Below, in pieces: positions 7,830 to 18,700 of a DNA stretch of 64,000 nt. Where the stretch lies: NCBI GenBank assembly GCA_036557225.1, contig DATBHX010000039.1, positions 1 through 64,000 on the forward strand, in the 5' to 3' direction. Each line of letters opens with the position of its first letter. Position 1 is the first letter of the stretch. Under the pieces are notes generated by a model. That model ran no database searches. It worked only from the letters and a program-made list of their open reading frames with translations, and was not told the origin of the DNA. The position numbers and the translations under genes were made by a program. Origin of the DNA: Angelobacter sp036557225. Lineage in GTDB: Bacteria; Acidobacteriota; Terriglobia; Terriglobales; Acidobacteriaceae.

Positions 7830-10340
7830 TTACTGCGTACCTCCCGTCTTCGCCGTATTGGTCTGATCACTGGGCGGAGCGTTTTTCACCCATTTATCAA
7901 ACCAGGTCACCATCTCCCAAAGGGTGTGCTCCGTGGATTCGCGGGCGACATAGCCATGGGCTTCATAGGGCAACTGCACGTAGCGGACGATCCCGCCATT
8001 GCCCTTGATGGCCTGGTACATGCGCTCGCTCTGTATGGGGAAGGTCCCGGAGTTGTCGTCAGCCATGCCGTGAATCAAGAGGATTGGATACTTGATCCGG
8101 TTGGCATACATGAATGGTGAAACCTTCAAGTACATCTCCGGCGCTTCCCAGATGGTGCGGCGCTCGCTCTGGAAGCCGAAGGGTGTGAGCGTGCGATTGT
8201 AGGCGCCACTGCGCGCTACACCGGCGCGAAACAGAGTGGAGTGGGCGAGCAGATTGGCGGTCATGAAGGCGCCGTAGCTGTGTCCGCCGACGCCGACGCG
8301 ATCGGGATCGGTCACGCCAAGCTCAACTGCCTTGTCGATGGCGGCCTTGGCGCTCTCGACGATCTGCTCAATGTAAGTGTTGTTCATCGTTTCCGGATCG
8401 CCGATCACCGGCATGGTGGCGTTATCCAGCATGGCGTAACCCTGCGTCACCAAAAACAGCTGCGATATGCCGCTGATGGTGGTGAAGCGGTATTGCGAGC
8501 CGGAGACCTGGCCGGCGGTATCGGCATCATTGAACTCCAGCGGATAAGCCCAGACAATGGTGGGGAGACGCTCGCCCTCTTTGTGATTGGCGGGCAGGTA
8601 GAGCGTGAAAGAGAGTTGGACGCCGTCAGCCCGCTTGTAAGTAACAAGCTGCTTGGTGATGCCGTGGAGCTGCGGCGCGGGATCAGGAAAGTTGGTCAGC
8701 GCTTTTTTGTCTGCGCCCTTGGCGTTGCGGATGAAATAGTTTGGCGGCTCGGTCGGGCTCTCATGGCGGGTGATGAATTGCGAGCCATCGTCGGCCATGA
8801 GAGCAACAACGGATTCGTATTGGCCGTCGCCGCATTGGAAGACGCGCTCGGACTGCCGCGCCGCAAGGTCAAAGCGATCCAGAAAGGGGAACTCGCCTTT
8901 TTGGCTTGCGCCGGCGCCCACCAGAAAGATGGAATCGCCCTGTTGCTGCATGACGCGCTTCCCATTGGCAAGAGTGCGCATCAACGGCGCGCCAGGGTCG
9001 CGGTAGCGATCGCGCACGGAGCGCTCCCAGATGAGTTTGGGCTGCTCGCCGGGCTTGGTGATGTCGATAAGGAAGGTGCGGAGCCAGCGGCGGTCGCGAT
9101 TGTAATCATGGGCGAGGCCGGTGCCATGGTCTGTCCATTCGATGGCGGAGCCGCGGAAACCGCCAAAGCCTCCGCCGCCTGCGGGCACGAAGCGCTGTTC
9201 CAGCTTGGCGAGCTCCTGGGGATCATCCGTGAAAGGAGCGCTGAGCATCACGAGCTCGTCGCGAAAAGGTGCTTTGGCTTTGGGATCGCCGCCGTCGAGC
9301 GCATCGGCCCAGACCAGCGTGGCCGGTTGTGTAGGAACCCACTGATAATCGCGTGGCCCAAGCGGCACGCCTTCAATCGGAACGTGCTCCTGCAGAGGCA
9401 GACTGGCGACTTTGTACTCAAGTTTACCGGTCAGGTCCCAGATTTCGACTTCGCGCGGAAACCTGCCTTCCGGCAGGATGTAGGAATAAGGACGATGAAC
9501 GCGCGTGATGAGGAGGTGCTTGCCATCGGGCGAGGGCTCAACACGGGAGAAAATTCCCGGCTTGCCGACCAGCGTGACTTTGCCGTCTTTGACCAGGGCG
9601 AGTTGCACCGTGGCGTAGTAGTCAAAGAGGTCCTCGTCATGAGCGTTTTGCAGCAGATCTTCGAAGGTGGCGACGGGAGCGAGCTTGCCGTCGCTTTCCT
9701 GGATGATGGGACCGTCGGGTGTCTTGGCCTCAGCTGGCGGATTGCCGCGCGTTGGCGGCACCGTTTGAACCAGAAGAGTCTTGCCGTCGGGCATCCATTG
9801 AAAGGCATCGCCGAGGACGGCGCTGATTCTTACTTTGGGGACGGCTGCGGCGGTATACGTTCCGATCTGCCCGATCCAAAGCTCAATGCCGTTGAGCGTG
9901 GTGTTGGTGAAGGCAAAATGCTGGCTGTCCTGTGACCACTCCGGCACGCTCAGGTAGGCGTTGCGGGGAACAGTGACCTCGGCCTGCTCGTTACCCAGCG
10001 TGTAATAAAGATGCAGGCTGACAAAGCGCGGAGGATGATGACGGCCGTTGGTCGCGGGATTGATCCGCAAGCCGGCGAGGCGAAGCATGGGCTGGGCCAG
10101 GTCTGAGATCGGCGGGTTAGCGAGGCGATCGGCTGCCAGCAGCCACTTGGCATTGGGGCTTATCAGGACTGTCGGCGTGGGCCGCGCGTTCAGAATGTCA
10201 GAAATCGGCTGCGGCGCCTTTTGGTAGCCGTGCAGGACGGCCGGTTCTTCCTGGGGCGCTTGCTGGGCAAAGATTGCGGAAGAGAAAAGAGCGATCGAGA
10301 TTAAGAGAGCAGCGATAAGACGCACCAGCTGGTTTTGCAT
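7830..10340 (-). CDS. Secreted S9-family prolyl oligopeptidase / glutamyl endopeptidase-like
   Basis: 836 aa from the ATG at 10340, chosen because it follows a purine-rich site and starts a clean signal peptide (MQNQLVRLIAALLISIALFSSAIFAQQ); a TTG 18 bp upstream is the alternative. The N-terminal half is a beta-propeller-like region. The C-terminal alpha/beta-hydrolase domain carries the nucleophile S688 in GGHSYGAF, with LIHGMADDN and PYEAHGY supplying the likely Asp and His. Family architecture suggests an exported peptidase cutting short peptides. Substrate preference is not determinable here. Confidence 0.88.
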   Translation of the reverse strand: MQNQLVRLIAALLISIALFSSAIFAQQAPQEEPAVLHGYQKAPQPISDILNARPTPTVLISPNAKWLLAADRLANPPISDLAQPMLRLAGLRINPATNGRHHPPRFVSLHLYYTLGNEQAEVTVPRNAYLSVPEWSQDSQHFAFTNTTLNGIELWIGQIGTYTAAAVPKVRISAVLGDAFQWMPDGKTLLVQTVPPTRGNPPAEAKTPDGPIIQESDGKLAPVATFEDLLQNAHDEDLFDYYATVQLALVKDGKVTLVGKPGIFSRVEPSPDGKHLLITRVHRPYSYILPEGRFPREVEIWDLTGKLEYKVASLPLQEHVPIEGVPLGPRDYQWVPTQPATLVWADALDGGDPKAKAPFRDELVMLSAPFTDDPQELAKLEQRFVPAGGGGFGGFRGSAIEWTDHGTGLAHDYNRDRRWLRTFLIDITKPGEQPKLIWERSVRDRYRDPGAPLMRTLANGKRVMQQQGDSIFLVGAGASQKGEFPFLDRFDLAARQSERVFQCGDGQYESVVALMADDGSQFITRHESPTEPPNYFIRNAKGADKKALTNFPDPAPQLHGITKQLVTYKRADGVQLSFTLYLPANHKEGERLPTIVWAYPLEFNDADTAGQVSGSQYRFTTISGISQLFLVTQGYAMLDNATMPVIGDPETMNNTYIEQIVESAKAAIDKAVELGVTDPDRVGVGGHSYGAFMTANLLAHSTLFRAGVARSGAYNRTLTPFGFQSERRTIWEAPEMYLKVSPFMYANRIKYPILLIHGMADDNSGTFPIQSERMYQAIKGNGGIVRYVQLPYEAHGYVARESTEHTLWEMVTWFDKWVKNAPPSDQTNTAKTGGTQ

Positions 10341-10466
10341 AGGCACCGCCTTCGACAAAGAGTTTTGACCAGTTTTTTGAACGGATGAGTCTATCCAAAG
10401 TCGGGACGGATTTGAAGAAGAGTGTGCATCATTCGTTCTGACTCCTTTGGTCGATTGGGAAGCTGC

Positions 10467-11072
10467 TCAGCGGCCGGCAAGAACAATGGCTGCAGCCAGC
10501 GCCGCAGTCTTTTCGTCCTGGGTCCAGGGCGGGCCGAGCAGGCGTCCCATGGAGTTGATTCTTTTTTGCGTTTCCGCGGCCGACCTGGCAAAGGCTTTCT
10601 TGGCGTGATCTTCGAGTTCGCGCTCGCGGATACCGGTGACCGGGATCTCCAGCCGCTCCAGGGCCTGCCGGAAAGCGTGGCGAAAGAACTCGCCTTCCGC
10701 GGTATGGATCAGGGCGTGGGAAGAGAGGATTTCGTCGAGGTCGGGTAATGGGCGCGCGGAGCTTAGCAGGATAGCAGCGCCGGTTACGTGGAAATTGCGG
10801 CCGCTGAGCTCTCTGGTGATCCGGCCCAGCGCTTCCAGGGCCAGGCGGCGAGAATCGGTTGCGCACTTGTTCAGGTGGCGCTCCGCTGCGCGCAGATCCA
10901 TCTCTTCAACGTAATGATATGGCTGGGTTACGCCGGGGGCTTTGGTGTCAATGATGGTGACTTTGCGGCGGTCAATGATTTCTTCTGAACCGGGCTGTCC
11001 TGCGACCACGACGAACGCACCCCAACCGGAGTGAACGCGAATACCAAGGGCGGCTGGTTTCATTGCGAACAC
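10467..11072 (-). CDS. Conserved acidobacterial protein of unknown function
   Basis: 201 aa, soluble, no signal peptide. It opens with AALGIRVHSGWGAFVVVAG, a beta-hairpin-like start, and has a central block LSGRNFHVTGAAILLSSARPLPD. I do not recognise a named family. The GTG at 11072 has GGAG at 4 nt spacing and is used as start; ATG at 11063 is the alternative. It stands alone between the S9 peptidase gene and the divergent glycine-zipper gene. Confidence 0.6.
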   Translation of the reverse strand: MFAMKPAALGIRVHSGWGAFVVVAGQPGSEEIIDRRKVTIIDTKAPGVTQPYHYVEEMDLRAAERHLNKCATDSRRLALEALGRITRELSGRNFHVTGAAILLSSARPLPDLDEILSSHALIHTAEGEFFRHAFRQALERLEIPVTGIRERELEDHAKKAFARSAAETQKRINSMGRLLGPPWTQDEKTAALAAAIVLAGR

Positions 11073-11237
11073 TTTACTCCTGGAGGGTACGGATCGGTAA
11101 CTCTTCCGGCAGCGATTTTGCCGTTGCGATGAGTGTATGAGTTGATTCCTGCAACTCTGCTCAGGGTTTCAGCATCTTACAAATTATCCACACGGGCGAA
11201 AAATTTCTGAGACCGGGCTAAGCGCCCAGGAGGGGTT

Positions 11238-12161
11238 GTGAAGAAGCTCATTCTTGCGGTTTTGGCCATCGCTGCTTTTGCGCTCGCACAGTCGGCATTC
11301 GCTGACACGCTGGAGTTGAAGAACGGCAGCGTGATCAAAGGGACCTTCATCGGCGGATCAGCCGCCCAGCTGAGTTTTCGGGTGGGCTCAACCGTGCAGC
11401 ATTATGCCGTGGGGGATGTCGCGGTCTTGAGATTCGATGGCGACGGTGTTCCGAGCAACACTGGGTACGCGCCTTCGTCGCAATCCAATTACGCGCCGCC
11501 TGCTCAGCCAAACTACCCGCCGCCACAGACGAGCAATACGGCTTCGACGCAGCCGAATTATGCACCGCCGGCGCAGTCGAATTATCCGCCGCCCTCGCAA
11601 CCGAACTATGCTCCTCCGGCAAATTCGCCTGCGGTGGCTGGGGACAGGGTAACGGTTCCTACAGGAACACGATTGAGCATCCGCACGATTGATGCGATTG
11701 ACTCTGATAGAAACCGCGTAGGCGATAAGTTCGCGGCTACGCTGGAGCAGCCGCTGTACGTGGGCGATCAATTGGTAGCGCCCAAGGGTACGAATGTTTA
11801 CGGCCGGCTGGAAGAGGCGAAACAAGCAGGGCAGCTCGCAGGCAAGGCACAGTTGAGATTGTCACTCACGGGGATCGTCATCAACGGCCAAACTTATGGG
11901 CTCTCTACCGGCGACTACGAACTCTCAGGCAAATCACGCACGGCCAATACGGCCGCGAAAGTGGGCGGCGGCGCGGCTCTTGGCGCAGTGATCGGGGCGA
12001 TCGCAGGCGGCGGCAAGGGAGCTGCGATTGGCGCAGGTGTAGGCGCCGGCGCTGGGACGGCGGTGCAAGTCGCTACCAAAGGAGATCAGGTGCACGTGCC
12101 CAGCGAGACCCTGTTGGAATTCTCGTTGGACCAACCGGTGACGATTCCGATCGCCCAATAG
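11238..12161 (+). CDS. Secreted proline-rich, glycine-zipper protein
   Basis: 307 aa; GTG start preceded by AGGAGGGG. Layout: signal peptide (about 1-22, ending SAFA), a small beta domain DTLELKNGSVIKGTFIGG (about 23-75), a proline/asparagine-rich linker of repeated NYAPPAQP/NYPPPxQ units (about 80-130), a beta domain starting VPTGTRLSIRT, and a glycine-zipper segment (GGGAALGAVIGAIAGGGKGA, about 250-275). Glycine zippers often insert in or associate with membranes. The architecture is common in Acidobacteriota cell-envelope proteins, but the function is unknown. Confidence 0.7.
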   Translation: MKKLILAVLAIAAFALAQSAFADTLELKNGSVIKGTFIGGSAAQLSFRVGSTVQHYAVGDVAVLRFDGDGVPSNTGYAPSSQSNYAPPAQPNYPPPQTSNTASTQPNYAPPAQSNYPPPSQPNYAPPANSPAVAGDRVTVPTGTRLSIRTIDAIDSDRNRVGDKFAATLEQPLYVGDQLVAPKGTNVYGRLEEAKQAGQLAGKAQLRLSLTGIVINGQTYGLSTGDYELSGKSRTANTAAKVGGGAALGAVIGAIAGGGKGAAIGAGVGAGAGTAVQVATKGDQVHVPSETLLEFSLDQPVTIPIAQ

Positions 12162-12187
12162 GCGTAATTACGCGGTAGTGCAATAGG

Positions 12188-12213
12188 AAGGCCCGGCAAT
12201 CGTCGGGCCTTTT
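12188..12213 (+). terminator. Rho-independent terminator
   Basis: Perfect stem AAGGCCCG/CGGGCCTT with an 8-nt loop, ending in a short T-run, 26 bp after the stop of the glycine-zipper gene. Confidence 0.75.
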
Positions 12214-12324
12214 GCATCGCGTTGCACGAGTGACACAAGCATTTGGTTACCAATGTCACTAACGCAAGACGGAAGACCTGTACTACTCTAGGTTTACAAA
12301 GTACATGTCCCTCCGGAGTGCCCG

Positions 12325-12711
12325 ATGACGGATGCAGTAAAAGAAGCAGCAATCAAAGAAGCCGACCAGGCTTTTAACAGACAAGTTACCAACCAGGTGG
12401 CCCGGCTCACGGGTGAACTGAACCGGCTGGAGCAGTTGTTGGCCGCGGGAATGGTTGACCGGCGCGTGCTGACCAACTTTCGCTATGCGGTGGACCGCGC
12501 CCGCCAGACCGGCTGGCAGATTGAGAAATGGCTCGATGGCGACAGCCGCGCGCTCTCCACAATGGTCACGGAAGAACGCATCGGTTGCATTATTCGCATG
12601 TGCAATCACCTGACCTCAGAGTTGGAAGTCGAGGGCCAGAATTTTGCCGGGCTGGATACTCTGCGCTCGGCCATGCATAAGCTGGACACGGTACTGAAAA
12701 AGACGACATAG
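12325..12711 (+). CDS. Small helical protein of unknown function
   Basis: 128 aa, ATG preceded by GGAG. It is predicted almost entirely helical, with heptad-like regions (RLTGELNRLEQLLAAG near residue 27 and LRSAMHKLDTVLKK at the C-terminus). No signal peptide, membrane segment or recognised domain. It follows the terminator at 12188-12213, so it is a separate unit. Confidence 0.55.
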   Translation: MTDAVKEAAIKEADQAFNRQVTNQVARLTGELNRLEQLLAAGMVDRRVLTNFRYAVDRARQTGWQIEKWLDGDSRALSTMVTEERIGCIIRMCNHLTSELEVEGQNFAGLDTLRSAMHKLDTVLKKTT

Positions 12712-12786
12712 CAATCAGTTTCCAATTGATCCGCTACATGAGTAACTTCTGCGGCCAAGGCGCGGCTGGTAAGATGTTTTGAGCCT

Positions 12787-13293
12787 ATGAGAAGCCTTCT
12801 TGCTGCCGTCCTGATCTCGGTCCTGATCTGTCCCACACTGGCACAACAATCAAAGCAACAGTGGAGACCCTACATCTTTCCGGATGATGGCTTTGCCATC
12901 AGCCTACCCGGGGCGGTCACTCCGCATGACGACGCGGGCGATCGCCACATACACGTTTACACGGTGCGGCTGAGCGATGGCAGCGTTTTCAGCTTACGTG
13001 CAGTGCACAAGCTGATGGATTGCGAAACCACTCTGGCCGATCTGTGGGACAAGGCCGATGGCAACAAAGATCCGCGCGAGCCCGTGGTAGCCGGTTCACT
13101 CAAAGAGGTTTCATTGGACGGGCTGCGCGGTCTGGAGTATGTGACAACCAAAGCCGGAGAGAAAAACCTGCACCGCTTTCACTGCGGCAACAAGATTTTT
13201 TACATGTTCTCCGCCGGATACAAAGGAAAGCGTCCACCGGAGCTGGACCGAATCATCAATTCGTTTCATCAGGTAAATCCGGTCCACAAGTGA
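12787..13293 (+). CDS. Secreted protein of unknown function
   Basis: 168 aa with a signal peptide (MRSLLAAVLISVLICPTLAQ). The mature part starts WRPYIFPDDGFAISLPG, a pattern seen in small exported proteins that carry a PsbP/MOG1-like beta fold, and ends KRPPELDRIINSFH. The similarity to that fold is my inference from the F.I.LPG and IxxSF motifs. It is convergent with the Sel1 gene, leaving only 15 bp between them. Confidence 0.55.
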   Translation: MRSLLAAVLISVLICPTLAQQSKQQWRPYIFPDDGFAISLPGAVTPHDDAGDRHIHVYTVRLSDGSVFSLRAVHKLMDCETTLADLWDKADGNKDPREPVVAGSLKEVSLDGLRGLEYVTTKAGEKNLHRFHCGNKIFYMFSAGYKGKRPPELDRIINSFHQVNPVHK

Positions 13294-13308
13294 GTCTCCG
13301 GCGAACCT

Positions 13309-14517
13309 TCATAGGCAAAGACGTTGCTCGGCCCTTCGGTTGGCTTCTTCATAGTCTTTCTTATATGGGTGGCGATAAAACGCAAAGCCTCCCGGTTGCC
13401 AACTGGGATGGAGCTCGCGCATAAAATCAGGCGCGCCGGCTGCCTGAGCCAGAATGAACCACATGAGCGCGGTAACTTTGTCTTTGCGCACGCCTCGCCC
13501 TGATTCATACATTTCTGCGAGATGATAGCGCGCAGCGGGATCGCCATGTTCAGCGGCGAGTTGAGTCCACCGGGCGGCTTCAGCCGGATCTTTTGGCACA
13601 CCCAACCCGTGCTCGTACACATAAGCGAGTTGTGTCTGGCCGAGAGCGCTTCCATGTTCGGCCGACTTACGGTACCACCGTACTGCTTCATCGTTTCTGG
13701 TCGACACGCCGGTTTCCTGCGAGCGAAACCAGCCAAGGTAAGCTTCCGCGTCTGCGGATTTGTCCGCCGCCTTGGTCATCCACTCGATCGCTTCCGTCGG
13801 GCGCTTGCCGGTTCCCAAAAGGTCCTTCCAATAGGCCATGGCGAGGCCGATCTGCGCTGTCGCATTGCCCTGATCGGCCCAACCTTGCAGCAGGTCCAGA
13901 CCGGCTTTCTGGTTTTCAGCGAGACTCTTGCCAGGAAGCGCGCGGCCGTTCTCATACAGAGCGAGAAGGTCATCAATCGAGCGATCAAAGCCGTGCTGCA
14001 CGGAGCGGCGTAGCCAGACCAAACCTTCAGCCAGATCTTTCGGCTGCCCGCTTTCGGTAAGCATTTCGCCCAGATTGTGCTCCGCTACTGCGTTGTCGCC
14101 GCGTTCGGCCGCGCGGCGATACCACTGAAGCGCCTGCGCTTTGTCGCGGCCCGAACCGGCATCATAGTGCACGCCAATCTGGTTTAGCGCCATTGAGCTC
14201 CCCTGGTCAGCAGCTTTGTGATACCAGTTGAGGGCGGTCTTGATGTCCGAAGAGACGGTCCCGCAGCCTTGCTGATAAAGCGTACCGAGTACAAGCTGCA
14301 ATTGCGGATCGCCGCCGCTGGCGCGCTGCTCGAAAGCCGGGACTTCCTCTTTTCTTATCTTCCCAGCGCTGCGGGTAAGATCATCGAAGTCTTTTTGCAG
14401 AATGAATCGCGCGGGTTGTGTATCTGCCGGTGTTTGCGCGTGCAGCCCGATGGTGGCAATGACGGCCATCACGAGCACGGCGCCGTAGCATAAGTTCTGT
14501 GCCGTTCCAGGTTTCAT
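13309..14517 (-). CDS. Sel1-like repeat (TPR-like) exported protein
   Basis: 402 aa from ATG 14517. An upstream in-frame extension to 14664 is rejected because it overlaps the next gene and delays the signal-like segment (NLCYGAVLVMAVIATIGLHAQ). Seven or more Sel1 repeats follow, seen as recurrent A..WY.KAA..G...A...LG..Y..G.G..KD units (for example TALNWYHKAADQGSSMAL and EAVRWYRKSAEHGSALGQ). Sel1 repeats are helical scaffolds for protein binding, often at the envelope. Partner unknown. Confidence 0.8.
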   Translation of the reverse strand: MKPGTAQNLCYGAVLVMAVIATIGLHAQTPADTQPARFILQKDFDDLTRSAGKIRKEEVPAFEQRASGGDPQLQLVLGTLYQQGCGTVSSDIKTALNWYHKAADQGSSMALNQIGVHYDAGSGRDKAQALQWYRRAAERGDNAVAEHNLGEMLTESGQPKDLAEGLVWLRRSVQHGFDRSIDDLLALYENGRALPGKSLAENQKAGLDLLQGWADQGNATAQIGLAMAYWKDLLGTGKRPTEAIEWMTKAADKSADAEAYLGWFRSQETGVSTRNDEAVRWYRKSAEHGSALGQTQLAYVYEHGLGVPKDPAEAARWTQLAAEHGDPAARYHLAEMYESGRGVRKDKVTALMWFILAQAAGAPDFMRELHPSWQPGGFAFYRHPYKKDYEEANRRAEQRLCL

Positions 14518-14596
14518 CGCGCGATCACGGTATCGCCCGCGCAATTTGAGTGCAAGCGGCATTCCACGACAAACCGCTTGCCGCTGAATGTCCGGC

Positions 14597-15757
14597 TTAG
14601 AGCACAGCGGTTTCGTGCAGCAACTCGCCCTTGGCGAAGCGCTCAAAGCCGAGGACAGAGACATCGTCCACGATGTCCGTTTTTTCCTGCAAAATCAGAT
14701 CGGCAAGGATCTTCCCCGTAGCGGGTGAGTGCATCACACCGTGCCCGCTGAAGCCATTGGCCAGGAAAAATCCGGGCACGGCAGCGACCGGGCCAAGAAT
14801 GCAGTGATGGTCGGGCGACATTTCATAGAGACCAGCCCAGGCGCGCTTCGGATTGACAGGAAGGTTTTCAAATGCAGGCACGCGATTGGCGGCGTGGATG
14901 AGGATCTTTTCAATGAATGCAGGCTCGAAGTCAGTTTTGTAGCCGGGTGTCTCTTCGGGATCGTTCCAGGCGAGCAGAAAGCCACGACCCTCAGGCCGGA
15001 AATGGAAGCCGTTGCTCATGTCGATGACCATGGGTGAGGAGTGCGGGAAATCATCGAACGGTTCTGACGGCACAAGCATGCGGCGCAGCGGTTCCACCGG
15101 GAGATCGACGCCGACGTATTTAGCGATTTGCGCCGCCCACGCTCCGGCAGCGTTTACGAGCGTGCGTGTGGAGACCGGTCCGCGGCTGGTCGCGACAGTA
15201 AACGTGCGATCCTGGCCTGCAGTGATGCCGGTGACTTCGGTTTTCTTCCACAGGGTTGCGCCGTGTTCCGTGGCCGAGGCCATGAAGCCGTTCATGACGC
15301 TGTAGGGATCGACGAAGCCATCGGTTGAACAGAAGCTGCCGCCAATTACGTCATCCGAGCGAAGCTGCGGCAGCATGGCGCGAATTTCTTCGGCAGGCAG
15401 GAGCCGCGCGGTTTTGAGACCAAGTTCTTTCTGGCGTTCAAAATTGGCGTTCAGGTAATCGAGGTGGGATTGTTTGGTGGCAAGAAAGAGATAGCCTTGC
15501 GGCCGATAGTCGGCTGGGTGGCCGACGACTTCTTCAAATCTCGCGTAGAAGGGAATCGAGTAGAGTGACATCTGAATGTTTACCGGCGTAGAGAACTGCG
15601 CGCGAACGCCGCCCATGCTCTTGCCCGTTGATCCCTTGCCTTGCGAACTCTCACGCTCGATGACCAGCACGCCTTTGCATCCGGCATGCGTGAGATGCCA
15701 GGCAATGCTCGAGCCAACGATGCCGCCGCCGACTATGACTACCTCTGCCGTCTGCAT
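14597..15757 (-). CDS. FAD-dependent oxidoreductase (DAO / sarcosine oxidase-like)
   Basis: 386 aa. The N-terminal Rossmann FAD motif is VVIVGGGIVGSSIAWHL (residues 5-21), followed by the GRGSTGKSMGGVR-like block (KGSTGKSMGGVRAQF) and the C-terminal GFSGHGVMHSPATGKILADLI flavin-binding region of the D-amino acid oxidase/glycine oxidase superfamily. It would oxidise an amine or amino acid; substrate unclear. It begins one base after the stop of the upstream BNR-repeat gene, so the pair is probably co-transcribed. Confidence 0.85.
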   Translation of the reverse strand: MQTAEVVIVGGGIVGSSIAWHLTHAGCKGVLVIERESSQGKGSTGKSMGGVRAQFSTPVNIQMSLYSIPFYARFEEVVGHPADYRPQGYLFLATKQSHLDYLNANFERQKELGLKTARLLPAEEIRAMLPQLRSDDVIGGSFCSTDGFVDPYSVMNGFMASATEHGATLWKKTEVTGITAGQDRTFTVATSRGPVSTRTLVNAAGAWAAQIAKYVGVDLPVEPLRRMLVPSEPFDDFPHSSPMVIDMSNGFHFRPEGRGFLLAWNDPEETPGYKTDFEPAFIEKILIHAANRVPAFENLPVNPKRAWAGLYEMSPDHHCILGPVAAVPGFFLANGFSGHGVMHSPATGKILADLILQEKTDIVDDVSVLGFERFAKGELLHETAVL

Positions 15758-15758
15758 G

Positions 15759-18700
15759 CTATTTGCCCTTCATGCGCTGCCACTCGTGATGATAGTGGTC
15801 CATCTGCCCCATGAGTTTCTCGGCGGCGTCCATTTCTTGCTTGGTAGGCGCGGCGTCGGCGCTGTCTAGGGCAACCAGCAGTTGGCTCATGGAGCCGATC
15901 AGTTGAGGAAGAGCAGGCTGCTGTCCAGAGCCGCCCTGGCCTTCAGATTGACCGCGCTGGCGAGGCGCACCGGCCAGCCGCTTTTCGTCTTCAGCACTGA
16001 TCTTGCCCGCCTGGGCTGCGGCGTGGATTTCACCTATCATCTCGGCAGCCTGCTGGATCATCCAAACCACTTTGTCTTCAACCCGAAATTGCATGTCTAT
16101 ATCTTCTGCACGTGTTTTTACCCGTGGATCCATTACCAGCTTGAACGCCTGAGTGTAGATTAGGCCGTCAACGGTAAGCCGAAGCTTGTAGGAACCGGGC
16201 AGTGCTTGCGGGCCTTCCGGTTCACGTGGAGTGTCAGTTCCAGCAGCGGTTGACATGCTGTAACCGGGCTGAGTAATCGGCGGAGCAGTGTAGCGGATGT
16301 CCCAAATGAAGCGATGCATACCGGCGGTTGCGGCCAAAGGCGCCGGAGGATTGAACCAATAGTTCGGGAACGCCAGCGGCGTTGGCGGATGGAACGGCTG
16401 GTCTTTGCTGGAGAACGAGCGCACGACCTGCCCCTTGTCATCCATCACTTCAAGTTTTACTTCACTCTGCGCCGGTGACTTCAAGTAATAGTAGAAGATG
16501 GCTCCCGGTGGCGGATTCTCGCCGGAAGGCTCCTCCGCGGGCAGAGGCGTGTCATGGTTGGTGTTGGCGCGGATACGCATGGCCGTCGCCGGCTGAAAGA
16601 GATGCGCGGGTTCTTGCTGCACACTCATCGTGAGCTGGCGCAGGGGCGAGATGTCGTCAAGGATCCAAAAAGCGCGGCCGTGCGTCGCAATCACCAGATC
16701 ATTGTCTTTGATCACCAGATCGTGAACCGGCGCAACCGGCAGGTTGAACTGGAGAGGCTGCCAGTGATCGCCATCATCGATGGAGAAAAAAACACCCAGC
16801 TCGGTTCCGGCAAATAGCAGTCCTTTTTTGACCGGATCTTCGCGCACCGCGCGAACATACGCACCATCGGGAATGCCGGAGTTGATGCGCGTCCAGGTTT
16901 TACCGAAGTCGTGTGTGCGGTAGATGAACGCGCCCATGTCATCAAGGCGGTGGCGGTCGATGGCGGCGTAGGCCGTGCCGGCATCGAAATGCGAAGCATC
17001 GATCAGGCTGATCTTGCTCCAGTCAGAAAGATTTGGCGGAGTGACATTGTTCCAGGTCTTTCCGTTGTCGCGGGTGAGATGGACCAGGCCGGTATCAGTA
17101 CCGGCCCAGATCTGCCCGGCGCTCACGGGTGAAGGTGCGATCGCATAAACCACGCCGTGGCCGCGCGCTTTGGCGTTGGCGGCAGTCAATGGACCATCTT
17201 CTGAAGTCTTGGGATCTGTGCCGGTAAGGTCGGGGCTGATGGTTTCCCAGCTATTGCCGCGATCGCTGGTGCGCATGACGTACTGCGAACCGAAGTAAAG
17301 CGTGTGCGAATCCTGTGGCGAAAAGACAATCGGTGAGGTCCAGGTGAAGCGGTGTTCGGGATGAGCCTCGCCGAAAGCGCGAATGGTGTCTGGCGCGATG
17401 ATCTGCGCCTGGCCGGTACGGCGATCGTAGCGGAAGAGCTCTCCATAGGTTCCTCCGCCATAGATGGTGTTGGGATCGGCAGGGTCGGGAGCGATGTAAC
17501 CGCTCTCACCTGCTCCGGCGGGATGCCAGTCGCGGAAGGTGATGGAACCGTCATTGCTGCGGCTCAGGATGTAAACGCTGCCGCTATCCTGTTGGGCGCC
17601 GTAGACGTGGTAAGGGAATTCGTTGTCGACGGCGACGTGATAGAACTGCGCCGTGGGCTGGTTGTACCAGCTGCTCCAGGTGCGTCCGCCGTCAACGCTC
17701 ACGCCCGCGCCCTGATCGCTGCCGAAGATCATCCGCTGCGGATTGGAAGGATCGATCCACATGGCGTGGTAGTCATCGCCGCCGGGCGCACCCTTGATGG
17801 CGACAAACGTTTTTCCCGCGTCAGCGGAGCGATAGATGGAGACGTTGGGGACGTAAACCGTGTCTGGGTTTTTAGGGTCGACGAACAGCTCGCCGAAGTA
17901 CCACATGCGGCCGCGAATGCGCGGATCAGTACCGGTACGCAGCCAGGTCTGGCCACCGTCGTCAGACTTGAAGAGGCCACCGTCTTTGGCGTCGATCAGG
18001 GCATAGACGCGCTGGCCGTGAGTACCGCGCGCAACGGCCAGCCCCATACGTCCCCAATCACCTTCAGGAAGGCCGCCGCCTTTCACGGGATTCCAGACGG
18101 TGCCGCCGTCATTGGATTTATAAATCTCGCCGGAGATGGTGACAGGAGGATAGGCGCTCCACGGCGGACGGCGATCGTGCAGCAATGCCGCCCAGACGGT
18201 CTGTGGATGGTCGGGGTCAAGCGTGATGTCGATGGCGCCGGAATCTTCATTGCGAAAGAGGACCTTTTGCCAGGTGGCGCCGCCATCCGTCGAGCGGAAG
18301 ACGCCGCGCTCAGCGCTGGGACCGTAAGCACTGCCCATGGCAGCGACGTAGACAACGTCTGGATTACGGGGATCGATAGCGATGCGGCTGATATGCTGCG
18401 AGCTTTTGAGGCCGATGTTCTTCCATGTGCGGCCACCGTCGGTGGATTTGTACACGCCGTTGCCGTAGGTGAGATCGGAGCGGAAATCAGACTCGCCGGT
18501 GCCGACATAGATGACATCGGGATTGGACGGAGCCACGGTGAGAGCCCCAATCGAAGCGATAGGCTGGCTATCGAAGATTGGCTCCCAGGTGATGCCACCG
18601 TTGACGGACTTCCATACGCCTCCGCCGACGCCGCCGAAGTAATAGACGTTCGGCTGGCTTTCAACACCGCTGACGGAGACGGTGCGTCCACCACGGTGGG

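Noticed and set aside
8241..9935. 564-aa open frame opposite the S9 peptidase
   Set aside because: Antisense mirror of a GC-rich coding gene; the peptidase motifs on the minus strand are decisive.
12188..12213. Stem-loop considered as a REP element
   Set aside because: Its position 26 bp after a stop codon and its T-run fit a simple terminator.
14517..14664. N-terminal extension of the Sel1 protein
   Set aside because: It overlaps the FAD oxidoreductase gene and puts a hydrophobic leader in the middle of the protein.
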